Assembly (NCBI GenBank): GCA_030141605.1 | Contig: JAQGDQ010000145.1 | Coordinates: 354,001-414,000, forward strand | DNA: 60,000 nt | Source: Tubiluchus corallicola | Taxonomy: Eukaryota > Priapulida > Priapulimorpha > Priapulimorphida > Tubiluchidae | Direction of reading: 5' to 3' | Shown here: in pieces, positions 1-15,100 of the stretch | Layout: each line of letters starts with the position of its first letter | Numbering within the stretch: the first letter of the stretch is position 1 | Notes under the pieces: generated by a model | Told to the model about the DNA's origin: nothing | Databases searched by the model: none | The model's input: the letters and a program-made list of their open reading frames with translations, nothing else | Translations under genes and position numbers: made by a program

Positions 1-1564
1 AGGGCACCCAACCAAGTGCTATCAACACTAATGATAATTATCAATGATGCGCTTACTTTCCATGTAGTGTTTTCTTGTTTCACTAATTGGTTATTAGTGG
101 TACTTGTTGAGTGTTATTCTTAACAACTAATCGCTTCATACCCATTGCTGTGGCGTTGCCCTACATTGCATTTTAATCTGTTATGCTGATTGTTGCCAAG
201 AATGTCCGATCGAACAAGCTGTACTTTGTAAGAAGATGTAGTACTACATACTTAGTGATATTTTGAAAGGATTGTATTCTAGAGAATTTGTTTTTTTTTC
301 GGAATAGGTCTTGATCCCAATTCGAATTTCTGTATTAGTCGACTTAAAAAAATTAAATACAGTTTAATCACGTAATTCGGTTTTAGGTAGAGATAACCTG
401 TTTTAAAAGATGTTTTCGTAAATCTGTTTGAACGTACTTGGAGTCTGGTCAGTGTATGGTCAGTGGTCACTGTCTATTTTAACAATGCTAACGCACCCTT
501 GATGCCAGCCGGGACAATGTCACTTTGAAATAAAAAATATCCTTGATAATGAGATCGATTCTGGTCCTGTCTCAACTGTTTATAACATTATTAGCAGACT
601 ATGCTGTTGAGTGCTGGGGTCCTCGACCGAATTGTATAAAATTAAAAAAGAAACAGTGGTAAAAAAACTGTGGTCTCAGTTACAGAGATGAGTGAACATC
701 CTTTGAACATTTGAGAGCTATGATACACATGCAGTAAATTAGAGTACAATAGTCATATTTACATTACAGAAAAGATAGGAGACGTGTTGTAGATCTTCTT
801 AATTTAATTACTGACATTGTCTGCTTACGCCCCCTGTTTATGCTACGTGTACGTGCTCTTTCCTTTTCTCTGTGCCATTAAGAACACACTGTCAGGACCT
901 CCGAGTGCAATAAAAAGTTCTTGGTCAAAGTTGGGCTGAACTAATTACTATACCATGGCGTAGGGACGAGATCCAGGTATTCTGTTTACATTAGAAGATT
1001 AATCTGGATCTTTTGAGATTCCATACGTGAGGCAGCCACGGTCTTTCTGGCTATGTGACTGTCTACATTAGCATAAAAAGTAAGCACATTAAAGCAAATT
1101 ACGTGACAAAAATCGCAGTTATCTCACAGTTCTTTATTATTGTCTCTGTTCCTGTCATTAAGAATTAAAATAGCGTTACTTTTACTCGCCTTCTGTATGT
1201 CTACTAGTACAACATCAGTCACCAATATTTTAAAATGAACCAAGACCTGGTTTCATCGTTGGTTCTTGAACTTCTTCGAAGATACGAATTTTCTTTTAAT
1301 TAGTTTTCTAGTGATTCTCACTTGAACTAAAATAAACAGAGATAATGACAATAATGTTTTATGTATATTTACTAAGTAAACTAAACTAAATTTAATTCAT
1401 CCATTTTATTACTATGCTTTGTTTGAGTTAATCTGCTGTGAGCTAGCACCACTTTACCTTAGTCTATAGTTTGTGGGTATAGGGGCTATTACATTTTTCC
1501 GATATACAGAAAATAAGCTAGCGATGTTAATAAGTGTACGCGCACTTTCTAATCTTTTAAAGCC

Positions 1565-1625
<61 letters not shown>

Positions 1626-3022
1626 GAAGAGGAGGAGGGATGCCAGCAAAGCGAGCAGTGATGCAGAAGTCAAGCCGTCGCATTTTATTAATGTTATACA
1701 CGTTTTATTAGTACATAATGTATATTTATGTATAAACATGTAATTCCGGAACAGGTTTTGTGTGTATAAACGCTAGTGCAATGAATAATAAGCATTAAAT
1801 ATTTATTATTTTTATGATACTTATATTTTAATATTAATTTATTTTGTGAACTTTCAAAGTACGAACGAAATTAACTCTCTTTATTTTGTCTTGCATAGTC
1901 TTGACTCAGGAAGTAGCTAATATGATTTGACAAATGCACACTGTACAACCATAAGCCTTGCATTAAATGGCAATATTTTTCGGATACGTGTATTTTAAAA
2001 ATAAGTGTTAGTTTTTAATTCATGTATACTGTTAGAAAAACGTACTGTTTCTGCTGCTGGCTTAATAATTTTTGCAAGGTCGAGTTTCTCTCTATGGATA
2101 AGTGATTTCTGCTAGCACAGTGTATTGTTGTGCTCGATTAGACGCTTGACTGTATGATGTTACTGGATTATCCTTGACTGAGTGTAATATTATGATACAT
2201 AGAATTCCTGTTTATGTACATGGTTGCTCAAGCGTAGGCTGCTGTTGCATGGAATAATAATATCCTCCTGATTTGATTTGGTCACGTGACGCACAGGGAG
2301 ACTACTGCACTAAACGTACATGTTTTTATATATTATGATTGATTATGATTATTATTATGATTATGCACGTATTATGATGGACTATTAGCCACTGTTTACT
2401 GTAATATATTGCAACCATTACGTGCATTTGTAAATTTGACAAAAACAGTTTTTACTTAAACGTGTTCATTCACTTTTTGATGTTTTTTTATATTTGGTTT
2501 GCCTTAAACCTGGGAAAGCAATATTTTAGAAGCTACGGTTATGAACGGTTCTATACCTGAATTTACGGTTATACACCTGAAAAAATGGGGTATCTGGTCG
2601 TGCTAAAAGATATCTAGTTTCCGTTGCTGTACTTTTGCAAATCGACCATTTGACCTTGCATGGAACTGGTGCCTGAGCTTATTACGCTAAACCAGTTGAC
2701 AAATTGCAAAATCGTACTGCCAATTTGGTTGGGCCTGATTTGTGATTTTTGAAGGTTTGTATCTGTGTAATATTCAACCTTCTTTTGGAAGATGTTCTCA
2801 TGATCTTTCTTCGTTGTTTCCAAAATATCGACATTTTGTTTTGGAATACTTGTTTTACACCTGCTTCTCATATTTTCTCTTAACCTTACAGTTTTTTCAA
2901 CCTTAGTTTCTTCGAGTTTCCTCAAGTCATGACTGTTTCCTTTTCTAGAAAAAATCGCTCTTTGTGCTACTGCAATCTTTGCTTATTTTCACTCTGAATG
3001 TAACGAAATTTTTACTTTTTAG
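1..3022. other. Upstream sequence / 5' intron of Amph, no gene recognised
   Basis: AT-rich sequence with only short non-homologous open frames. It must contain, or lie downstream of, the first Amph coding exon, which I could not identify. The only structured item is the GA microsatellite at 1566-1640. Confidence 0.5.
1566..1640. repeat. (GA)n microsatellite
   Basis: An uninterrupted run of GA dinucleotides from about 1567 to 1622, followed by a purine-rich GGA/GAG tail. All purine on this strand. Confidence 0.98.
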
Positions 3023-3158
3023 CTCCTGCAAAATTTCGGAAAGGCTGACGCAACGCGAGACGAAGCGTACGAGTCGTACGTCGTCCAGTTTTCCAAGCAG
3101 CAACTCGGAGCCAAGAAATTATACCATGAAGTCAAGAAGTACCTTATGGCTCTCAAAG
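3023..3158 (+). CDS. AMPH: Amph visible exon 1: BAR helix 1
   Basis: Acceptor tttttag before CTC, donor G|GTTTGT; starts in phase 0 and ends in phase 1. Encodes [14 protein letters not shown] and the continuation of BAR helix 1, aligning with the ILQNLGK/VLQKLGKAD block of fly and vertebrate amphiphysins. The family has about 20-28 residues before this point, so a short upstream coding exon must exist. Confidence 0.9.
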
Positions 3159-6100
3159 GTTTGTATAAAGCAACTCTGATCTAATGTAAAAAAAGTCAAA
3201 AGCGGTCTGTGGCGCTCAAAGGTAGTGTACAAAAGCGTGTTAAAGGTGTGATGGCCGCTGGCTGCTTAGGAATTTTTGAGAGAGTTTATATCAGGGTCGT
3301 TACGGATCCACGAAGGGGTGCTCCGAGGAAAAAGTTTAGGTTGATCGTTCTGTTTCAAATGTTCTACTGGCGTAAACTACAAAGGAGAAGTTAAAAGACA
3401 GGCTTGACCCAGCTTCCTCGTGACTCATTAGAGTTTTACGTTGTTGCGTTTAATAATAATGTTACAGTGTTTGGTACCCGTGGAAATAGATCTGGTATGT
3501 TCACATTCCTACACTGACAGGCCCTACTGCTCTTCAGCGTTGGTTTAGATGTTCTCAGCGCTCCCCAACTCCATTGTCCTGCTGTAGTGCAGTTTTTCTA
3601 CGCTTGTAAAGTTACAAGCGTGGAAAAAATTCAAGTTTTAGTAAAAAGTGTACGTCCTCTCCTATTAATTCTATTAATACTAATTACACAGCTCGCGCCA
3701 TTTCATTTTAAAATATTTACTAACGTTGTTTACGATCAAGAAAATTTGCGGATATTAACACACGGAAATTGCTAGATAATGTCACTATGAGTTAATTCTT
3801 GGGAAATGTTGCAGCCATCTAAACGGTTTGCCCTTGCATTCCTTTCATACCAAGCGACTCATCAGCGTTCTTCAGTGATTTATTTGTGAGTTTAGCCGCC
3901 GCAGATATGATGTTACTCAAGTTCTAGGAGGATTGACGCAGCCCTACTTAACATCCAAACAACTTTTTTTCCAAGGTCATTTCGATGTTTGTTTTCCAGC
4001 TGTAGGCTCACTTGGTTCAGAGAAGCATCAGGTTTAGCGCCAATGCTCTTGAAATGTATCATTTAGACAGCTTTATTGATTAACATCTGAGTAAATTGAA
4101 ATTATTTTATTGATCAAGTATCGCAGTAAATGGGCAATTTGTTGGAAATAACATCACATACATGTGTGGTTTCAGGTAGCATTAATTTCACTTTTTAATT
4201 ATTGTTCAATTTTTTTAGTTGAAAAAGTGAACTTGCTAGCTGAAAGTTCTTAATTTAATTAGCAATATTTGATTTTCTATTTTTTTAAATTAACATTTCT
4301 ACTTTGAAAATATTTTAGTTTACTTTTTGATGACGTCAGCACATTAATAAAACTAAAATTACAATTGTCACGATACGAGATTCATTCTTAAATATAAACG
4401 AGTCTTTTAAGTTATTTTCGCACCTTGAACGCACTCTGATTCACTGGACGCCTATATCAGTAGAAAACTGGAAATTGGTACAGTAGCTTCGACAGATATT
4501 TTGTACAAATGAGTTGGAGTTTTGGTAAATTGCTAGTTAAAGTTGCCGTTTCCGGTTTCCATTGTCACGTCAGTCCAACTGTGTTATAAATAACTTATAT
4601 AATTTGTCCACTTTTTACTGTATCACTTTATAGTGTTCATATGAACGATTTTGACAAATATCAAGGTAAATTGTGATTTTGTGAATCTCTGAAGACTCTC
4701 TCAGCTCTCATCTAAACCCCAACGCCTCTTGGAGTGTACATATTTTTGTTCAGAGTAATAAGAATGCTACTTATGTCCCCAGATGCATTTTTTACAATTC
4801 AGACAAACAATCTTTTCTCTGTTCCTAAGATGCGCGATGCGGAAACTAGTTTAAGCGAATTATATTACAACACCCGTTAAGGATTATTATTATGATGATG
4901 ATCTACGCGTCGCTTGGGCTTTGCAAATAGTTTTTCGGGTTGTTAGTGAAGCGTTTTTTCTCCGTTTTGTTATACACTTGCACTGAGCGATGATTCTGAA
5001 ACAAAAACATTGATTGATTGTTTCGTTTATTTTACTCAAAAAACACAGTCACTTGTAGTTGTTTTATTGCTAAAACAACTAAACATTTGTAGAACAAGTG
5101 CACACATCAGCAATCCAGTAAAATTAAAACAACGTACTACTTGCTACTCTAAAAACACGAACACATATCCCAAATTTCTAACAAACACAAGCATTCAGCT
5201 AAAATCAAGCTTTGAGCAGAATCAGAAAGATTTAAGTCCTGTGGGCTGCACTGGTTATATACCGAATGTTTTGAGATCAATCATGTGAATTGCCATTTCT
5301 TTCTTTTCTATCATTTTAAGTCATTTTCTTACAAAAAACGCCCTCTAAGAACATACCATTCTGGAGCTGCATGATAAACGGCTCGGCAGTACAGTGATGA
5401 TAATAATAATAATACAGTTGATGATAACAATAAAAAACTTCAATGATAGTTAGCCAAATAAGCTTTTAAGCTTCTGTCATTATAATTTGTCTATTGATTA
5501 TTGAGATTTTTTTTAATCAACAACAAAATTTTTAGTTTAATTCATAAAACATTGTATTAGTAAACTACGTTGGGCAGAAAAAGCGAAATTGTGTGTCGCA
5601 GGTTTGTGCCACTTGTTTTCTAGATATGTCAGCATGTATTGGCATTTACTTTGGATTTATAAGAAGTAACCTCTATCACATAATTTTTATGCTTTTAATA
5701 TTGTTCAATTCAGTTCAAAATATTTATTTGTCTCTGTAAGGTTGCAAAAATATGTAATTATAAGCATCACTAATCCTTTCCGTTGTTTGAGGTTGGATTT
5801 TCAAATGGTACATGTGGTATGCTCCTTCCAACCAGAAAAAAACTCCAAAACAAGTGTTATATTAAAGCACGTCTTTATTAAGGCTTTTATTGTCAGTGTT
5901 TCGACTTGCTGTCAAGTCATGACATGACGATCTGAAGAATTTATAAAATTGCCATTGTTATATGAAAACTAACGACAAAATTTAATAAATATATAAAATT
6001 GTTTTGTAGTGCCCTATAATTTTTAAAAATGTTCACAAGCTAAATTTCTGTACAATGTGAAATAAAGGTTACACACCTGTTTTTGCTGCTTTATTTGATT

Positions 6101-9100
6101 GGAAAGAGCATGCTATTTTAGCATTAATAATATTAATAAATGGAGACAAATTTTATGTTTAATGTTTGCCTGATGTTTTTGATGTTTACCTGAAATTTAA
6201 AGTGTAGAAGTTACTATAATAAATATTTTTGAATTTCATAACCATACTTTCTCGGTCTGACGTGGATCTGACCACAAGGTTTTATAAATTCGTCCCAGTG
6301 AAACAGTTTTGACGGCATGTTTGGTGGGCAATCATCTGCGAACTCCAGATTGTTGTTTTTGTCAACAAACTCGATATTGCTCTGCAAACATTGCCGATTT
6401 GTGTTTTTCTAATTTCACCGCCACCTACATTTTAATTGGCATTTCACGTATTGACTTCAGCGTTCAGCCCGCCACAAACGAGAATTGCTGGGGTTTTAGT
6501 TTGTTTGATTATTTATATAATGAATAATTTGACGAATACGTGTAATAACTCTGGTGTGTAGAGGCAATAGCATTACCGGAGTAATGTTCAACTGCAGGCA
6601 TATAGGAACCACTAGAAGGGATCTCCTGTAGTTATATTTCATCCACATATCACTAGGACTGTTTTGTAAAGGCAGCAGTTCTAGTGTTCACCACCACACA
6701 CTATTAGGAGAGCTTCATTTGTACTTACATCACTGTGAAAATTGAATGACAGAGACGGATTATGAGCTTTTGGGGCTCCTAGGCTAATGAAATTAAGGGC
6801 CCCTCTTGGACGGAGCCCCCTCTAACTCGCACACGTCTTGATTTTTTTTTACCCGTGACATATTTTAGCGACATTTACATAGCTTGCAGTAAACGTATTG
6901 GAATTTTTTAAATAAACAAGCTATCTTTTGTTTGTCGATAAAAATATCCTTTAAGTTATTTTACTATTTATTGCAAACCAAATGAGCACATATTCCAACA
7001 CAACTGTAGTGAAAAAGATTTTTGACCAAATGTTCCAAAGCTTAAGAGCCCCAAGCTTGAGGGGCCTCAGATTGCCGCCTATAATAGCCTATAGGATAGT
7101 CCGGTCCTGCTATATAAATGGTGTTGCTGTCCCAGCTGTGTTGTGGAAACGTGAATTAAGCTCTGTTTATGAAATCATTAGCGTGTCAAATACTTGATAC
7201 ACATTCAAAATGTTTGAGAATAAAAACAATAGCAAACGAATCTTATTATAAAATTGAAAAGCTCTGTGTTTGACTTATGCACTTGTAGAAAAGGAAACAA
7301 ACGAAAAAATAACGCTGATTTTTTTAGCTTTTTGTCTTTAATACAGTGGCATTGTGCAAACTGGTGTTCTGCACTCAATTACAGGACCTACTACTAATAT
7401 TGATTGCTTGTAACAGGACCAGAATCTAACTCATCATCATCAACGATAATGCTGAAGAATGTGGCTTTGAACCTGCAGAGGTGTCTTGGGCATTTCCTGA
7501 ATAGAGATTCTTTTTCAGCAAGAGAAAAAACACGAAGAAATGCTGTAGTTGTCCTGGCAATCACCCTTCTACTTCCTAATCAAATTTAATGTTATTTAAC
7601 TTTCATAGCCAAGTTCATATCAATACCATTGACACAGCACAATGTAAAGTGTAATCTGACACATAAAATGCTTCATTAAAGTGCTAAATGCAACAATGTA
7701 AATCACAAAACTCCCAAAATTCACTTTTTACTGTAAAACTGTAAGAAATTATAGTAAATTTTCACACTGTAATATAGGAATGATTCACTTGAGCATTCTC
7801 TGATAACCTATTTTACCTTTTTTGTTCACCGATTCCCCCAAACAAGGCTTGTGGCCTTAGAGAACAAAATGGAAGGTTACATTGATATACATGTAGTTGA
7901 AAGGTGGAATTATGAGTAACAGGTCAAGAAAATAGAATACCTAAAGGGATCATCAAATGATCTAAGTTTGCATGTTCTCAAGTACATGATAAAAAATACC
8001 GGTCATTCACTCAGTATCTGCAACATCTGCATTTAGACTTAAGTGCGAAGGGTTGTCCGATTCCAACATCTAGTGAATCTATTGAATTGAAAACGTGACC
8101 TTTGCCAAAAGTGTTATTTTGGCAGATTGCTAATGACGAGCTGCTTCTTTTTTAGGGTGTCTCTTAATTGAACAGTGTCGCATTTGGATTTTGTACAAGG
8201 AAAAGCAAGTGCCTAAAATGCAATGCACTTGTCTCTTCAAAGAAGAAAATCTGTTAAAAAGCACGGAGTAAAGAGTCCCTGTTGAGATTAGACGTTTTGA
8301 GAATTTTTTTATATTCTTTACCAGTAATATGAATGATAATAGCAGTGCTTCAGATTTGTAATTTATCAAGTTGTCTTTTAGGTAATTCGTTAATTATTAA
8401 AGCAGTAAAGCCTGCGGAATGGTCAGTTAATACACAGCATTAGAACAGAACTCTCTTCTAGAACGGAAAATTTTTGGTGGTGTCCATTAGTTAGGATATT
8501 TAGTGCTGTTACAATGCAAGTCAGTATAATTACATAGAATTTTAATTACGTTCATGTTAATTGTGGTCTAATTAGTACTGCCATTGTTGGCAGCGAGTTA
8601 CTGCAGTAGTATAAGAATGGCTTTGAAATAATTAATCTAAATTATAATCCACGCTTGTTGGAGCTACCAGTGTGTGTCCTCTTTGTCGAACAGCAAAATC
8701 ATATCATAATTAAGTCATTTTACAATTTTTGTCTTCTAATAATATTCTCTGTACATTTTCTTGCAAATTTGTTACGAATCTAACAATACAACAACAGTTC
8801 AATAGCTGTTAGTCCATCTAATTATCTAATTATTGTTTCAGCTCACCGTACTTATATATATTACTTATATGCTTTGACAAAATCTCTGATGCAGAGGATT
8901 CAGTCGAATCTTTTTATTTCATTTTAGGAATGGAAGCGGCTAGCAAATCGCTACATGAGGCCCTAGCAGAGTCACACGAACCTGAATGGGTGGGACATGA
9001 TACTGTCACACAGTCTGTAGCACGAACTTCCGAACTGTGGGAGAGCTTTCTCACGAAACTGACAGAAGATGCAGTGGATCCGCTCAGCAAATACCAGACA

Positions 9101-12100
9101 AATTTCGTTGATGTTCGGGTAAAGTATATTTGCAACCTTATTTGACAATTATTAAAACAAAATTTGGTTCTTGTTCTTTTATTTCTAAAATAACACATAT
9201 AATTCTGATTTTTATGTAGCATTAGTACTTTTAAATCTTAAATGTTTGATTTTCAGCAAAAAGTGGAGAAACGTGAAAGGAAAAGGTTAGACTATGACAA
9301 TGCTCGACACACATACAATGCTCTCGTTAGCGCAAAGAAGAAAGATGATGCGAAAATACAGAAGGTGGGTTCCATTTGCTAATCTCAAAACTTTGAGGTA
9401 ACTGTGAACTGGTACTAACTAAATTTGTTGTGTCCAGTCACTTTGAGACATCTTTTTAGCAGCACTTGAATAGGTGTTTTAAATATCTCTAGGGCTTTTT
9501 TTAAGTACAGTGCTCAGTAAAAAATTTTCAACTTGTGTACAGTGTAGTTCACTTACCTGAGGCGGCAGCTCATGTTTGTCTGTTTTTGACCTCTTCTCAG
9601 TTCTCATGATTACTGGCATACCTGCATGAATAAGGCACAGCAAGTAGGTTGCATGATCTGCTTTTAGAACGCATCGTTTACAGCCATTGACAGCTAATCT
9701 ATAATGGGGTAAACATTGTATATCAGATGTGTATCAATTTGAATACCTAAGTTATGTATAAACCACGGTTATGCCACAAAGTATAACTCTGTTCTGGCTT
9801 TACCACCATGCTTTTATGTAATATTAATTAGAACATTTCTTTATTTTTTTGTATTGATTATTTTATATTTTTTACTTCCATATGCTATTGTAAACTGTGC
9901 AAAGAAAAACCTAATTTATGGGGACTGCAAATGTGTAATGCAAAAATAAAAAAATCAAATAAGTATGGTAAACTGTTCCACAATATAAAAATAAATAGAA
10001 AATTAATTCAAATGGCATTTGTTTTCTAAGTTAGAACTACCAGTTCTAAAAGCAAAAACAAAGTTGAGCATTATTTTGTAAAATGAGTTTAGCTGCAATA
10101 TAGTGAAGTTTAGAAATTTAATGCTAATCAAGCTAGCAACTCCTTGTTGCTGAATCAATTTAAAGGGTTAATGCTCAACTGTGTTTTCATCATCAGCATG
10201 AAAAGATGTATTACATTTTAATTAATCACTGTAGTACATATTTTTCCTCTTAGAATTATGTATTGTTTACAACCTGTCTGACAATATTTCTTATGAAATG
10301 TCTGGACTACAAAAATCTCTTAGCTCTTTCTTCTAAACTTTATTCTTAACTGTGAACACTGCTTATTTCTATTGTAACTTATTATATAGTGTGTCTACTT
10401 TCTCTAAGAAAGTGTGTACATTGTACAAACTGTTAATAGGAAATGGGTTTTCTATTTCTTCTGGTTTGAAATATTTCAGTATGTGTGTCAGGGTATTCTC
10501 CAAATAGGTTTAGCAGATAAGCTGTTTATTTCTGCCTGTCATTTGGAATTAGGCACCTTAGAATATAGGTTTTGTGAAAGGTACTCTACTAATAGTTAAT
10601 TTCCTTGCCTGCAGGGGTGGGAAGATAAGACGTTATTAGAGCATTTAGTTTTAATCCACAGCTTGAAATTTGCATTCCTTGCACTGTTTTAATTGCAAAC
10701 CAAAAGTTCCAAGTTTTTTCAAGCAAATTTGTCCCAACATTAATTTTATATTTCTCGTTTTGATTTACGTGACTTTTATTATTGCAGCAAAGCAAAATAA
10801 AATAGATCTTGAGTGTTTTTCTAAGTTCATAAAGCCAAAGACATTGACTCTTGAATATATTGATTTCTAAGTTACATTGTTTTACTGGTGATTGTAGGAT
10901 AAATTTATTTTACATTAAACAGTCAATAGTAGTAAGCCACAAGACTAACAGTGTCAGCCATGTTGCCTTGATTTGATGGAAGTGGTTTGCAACTTTGTAA
11001 AATGGCTTTGTTTAAAGGCTCGCTTACAAGATTTAAGTTGAATTTTTGTCAGCATGTGTTAATTCCTTGGCTTTTTCCATACTGTGAATAGGATATTCTT
11101 ATATTTACAGGCTGAAGCACATCTGACAGAGGCTAAGGGAATGTTTGATGAGTTGAACAACGAACTGCACGAAGAAATACCTAATTTGTACGATGGGTAA
11201 GCACTTGAATTTGCTTATCTCTATAAACTTGGCTACCGTGGATTGATTAACAAGTTCGTATTGAACAGTCATTTAATGTTCTATTGATTTGTTTGCCCTG
11301 GTAAGGTGTGTTGGTGTTAACAAATATGCAGGATTGTCATTGATACAAACTCGCAATCTCATGCTACATTAAGCATGCTCATGTACATTTGGTATGTCAC
11401 TGAATCGGGGTCACGTGCACTTACTGTAATTTAGCAGTGGCACGTTGCTTGACCCTAAATGTTTGAAATAAATGACTTGCTATTGTGTACTTGTCCCAGT
11501 TTGCATCTTAATGCTAAATTAACTAGTGGAAGATTTTGGGTAAAGTACTTTTATTGCTGATAACCATTGTATTGGCTGGCCTTATTGAATTTTTGCTTTG
11601 AAAGTATTACTAACGAATTGGCACCTAATCAAAGTTTTCTGATATTTTTGTAGCCTGGAAGTATTCAGTCAATCTTAATCATTATTAAGAAAAAAATCAC
11701 AATAAAGGAAAAAAGAAGAAATTTCTTGCCATTAAGAATTATCTACTTGTTATTTCATATCATATACTTACGAATCGTAAAGAAAAATATTCATTCCATT
11801 TCGCGATATGATTATTTCATTTGTCTTAAGTTGACTGTGCCACTTCACAACTTTGGTGATTAAAAGCTGAAAATACTTGGAGAGGCAAATGATTGAATCT
11901 AGTATGCTGAATTTTAAAATGTGGGTGGGCAGCTGTATTTTCAACATCTACTGTATTGATTTTATGAATTAATTTTTATCTTTCAGCCGAGTTAGATCAT
12001 GCGTGACTTTCTACCAAGCAATTTACAGAACAGAAAGTGAATTCTTCACCAAATTTTCCGAGGTTTGGTTGATTATTTTATTATAGCTAAGTGAAAGCTG

Positions 12101-15100
12101 GTGACCAGCTAGTTGTTATGGCTAAGTAACAAAGGTGGCAGCACACTGCACAAGTCTTTGAGGTGTTACACTATGCCACCTCATCGTCATTAAAGTTGTT
12201 TTGTGTAAAGAGCAGCTAATGTTGAGTTGTTTGACTGCGCATTACCCTCAGTGCATTATCATACTGTAAAATATGGTTCTTTGTACTTCAAGGGTTAGCA
12301 GGCAACAAGATGCAAACACAGTCTAGTTCCTTCGTTATTAGAATGCACTTATATTTGGCCATTTATCTCATATTTCAATTGAAATTTAGCAAATAACATG
12401 TAGCAAGTCACGTAACACAGTCCTGATCTCTGGATTTCAAACCTGCTTCCTGGTTTGGTGCCCCCCCCCCCCCCGATGACTATGAACGTGCGGGTGCCAT
12501 ACGTTTGGTGTGTGTTGAGTTGGCAAGTTTGTAGTTCTTTAGATCACAACTTTTACGAAGAAAAATAAGAAATGAAAGAAAAACATCTCAAAACGGTAGT
12601 TTTTCAGGCAATTTCAATCAGAAAATAAACTTTTAATAAACTAATGAGACAAAGATGGATTCCTGATACATTGTACAACTCATTTTGTGTTATAATTGAT
12701 TAAAAAAGTATAAAAATCAGTAGTCACAGAGTATTGATTTTTTTATAGAGAAAAGTGTAAAAATTCAGCTATATATAAGTTTGCGATCATAGAGTAATAA
12801 TTTTTATAGAGGTTTAATATTTTACAGTTGAATAACACCTTATCCAGTGAGATGGAAAAGCTTGCGGCAGCTGACGCTCAAGGGTTGTATCGAGTAAAAC
12901 GAGTTCCACCACGATACATAAACACACCTACACCACCCACGTAAGGCATAGAACACTTTATACTTTTTTTTTACAGAGTTTCACATACTTGTCTGCCATA
13001 CACTCACTGGCTTGACTTACTACTATTGCTACTGAATTGTTATAATCCTAGCCCTGGCCACTTTTGGATGTCGACACATCGTTACGTAATAACAGTTTGT
13101 AGCCATGAACACACGTGAGCACTCAGCCTTGTGTGAGTACTTAAAAAGTAATTTTGTCACAAAAATAGCTAAGGCGACAACACTTTGTTCATCTTTTCAC
13201 TATGTTTAATTTACAAATTTAAGATTAAGCTTATATAAATGCCTTTTTCAGCACTCCGTCCAAGGCTGATAATAACATTCAGGACATGACACCGAAAATT
13301 CCTAAAGGTAAATTTAATTACTTTCTCTTAAGTTGCAATGTAGAGCACTATCGGAGAGCTCTATTTATCTACTGAGAGTTCTGTTAATAAGTCAGTATGC
13401 ATTTATAATGAACTTTTGCACTGTAATTTCTCATGCAGTAAAGTATCAATAGTATTGGATAATTTCATTGTTGTGAACTTCATATAGCCAAGTGTATTCT
13501 TCACTTTATTTTTCTATGACTTTATGTTTTTAGATGCACATAATGGTGACACTAATGTGAAAGTAAACAGTTTGGAAGAACACTCATTTGAGCAAGAACA
13601 GGTAAGTTTAGTTAATTTTCTGTTTCATAGTTTCTTGTGTTTTGTATTTTTGGTGGTGTATGCTTTGTATTTTTTGACAGTTAGGCACCCATAAAGTCAA
13701 TTTTATAAAAACATGTACCTGTTTTGTTTTCAGACTAAATTTTGTTGTAGGAATTTACCGACATTTATAGTAATATTTAACGTGGCTGCAACTTGGCTAC
13801 TTTTAGATACTAACGCGCAACTCTGTACTTTTTTATTTGTTTAATTTGGCTTTTGAATTTAACCGGGATCAGTGCACCATAGTTTAGCTTCCGTTTATTA
13901 CTGATGACAGCAAATTTTGCCTCAATTTTGCTAATTAAGTTACTCAGTTTATTAATGACAAATCAAAGTTCGAATTGTCACAGCAGACAAATTTCATTAG
14001 GTAAGGTTATATCAGAATTGAGGCAGCACTGTTTAATGCAGACTAAAAGATAGATGCTGGTAGTGTGTGAGTAGTGAAGATACTAATATGTGTGTGTATA
14101 CACCGACCTTCGTCATTTTTTTTAATAAGTGTAAGCATGCCCAGATGATGAGCAGACTGATGCATTATGAAAGCTGGCAACCTAGTTTTGAATACATTTG
14201 ACAACATGGAAATGCTATTACCTGCAAGCTTAAATTTGAACAGAGTTATTCCCAATTTTTTGTAACATTCTTGCATATAAAACCTTATGAGCTCAGATGT
14301 AATTTAAAATAAATAATACCACTTTTTTCCCAATGTTCTTACGCGTGAAGAAAATGTGAGGGGTGTCAGGATAGGAATGCCTCCCCCAAGAGTATAGGTA
14401 GAAATTGACAAAACTATGAGAAAGGACTATTAATTTTAAGTAAAGAATACTTGTAATCGAGTACTGCTGTTATTCGCAGCGCTAAGAGACTGAAATGGAT
14501 TGGGGTGAAATTCGTGTTTGTTTCTCACTGGAAATTGTGTCATTAAGACTTATTTCGTTAAGTCATTCGTTAAATATTCCGTTAAGATTTATTTTGTCAC
14601 TTTTTCATTTTTGACAATAAAAGGTGGAAAGCATTTAAAAAAAACATTTAAATAAGAAATATTACATTGATTAGACAACTAAAAATTTGTTTACATCTAC
14701 TTACGATAAGTATAAGGAGCTAGCATTTCCTGATATCCTGTAGATACCTTTGTGATTTTGCACTATCTGTTAATTGTTGAAATTGTTTGCATGGACGTTG
14801 TTGTGTTGCGTAAAAGTGCATGTTTGCATGACTTGTTGACTTAGGTTCCTGACGTGACGAATAAAGGCGAGTCTTTGGCCGACTCCATTACTGCGACTCT
14901 GGCTGCCACCAATGTAAGTGATAGACACTTGTTAGTTTCTCTGTTTTTATGACTAACTTGTGTTTTACTAACAATGATAACACTTTATTTACTAACCAAT
15001 TTTTGTTAACCAGACTGAGCATGGTGTACTCGATTTTTGTAGCTTCTCTTTTTTAATGTAGTTTTCAACAACTGTTTTTTAAAATGATGGAGATCATTTT

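Larger units (their letters stand above)
11197..12827 (+). other. Amph introns, poly-C tract
   Basis: Two introns flanking the exon at 11987-12062. The only notable item is a 14-base C homopolymer at 12461-12474, strongly out of keeping with the local AT-rich composition. Confidence 0.7.

Noticed and set aside
183-227. Possible first Amph coding exon: ATG...GCCAAGAATGTC...TTT followed by GTAAGA, phase 0, encoding MLIVAKNVRSNKLYF.
   Set aside because: AKNV resembles the family N-terminus and the phase fits, but it lacks the basic QKxxxRAxEK helix and is several residues too short. Chance similarity is more likely.
1473-1739. Open frames across the GA repeat on both strands.
   Set aside because: Products of the dinucleotide repeat (Arg-Glu and Leu-Ser runs); no coding signal.
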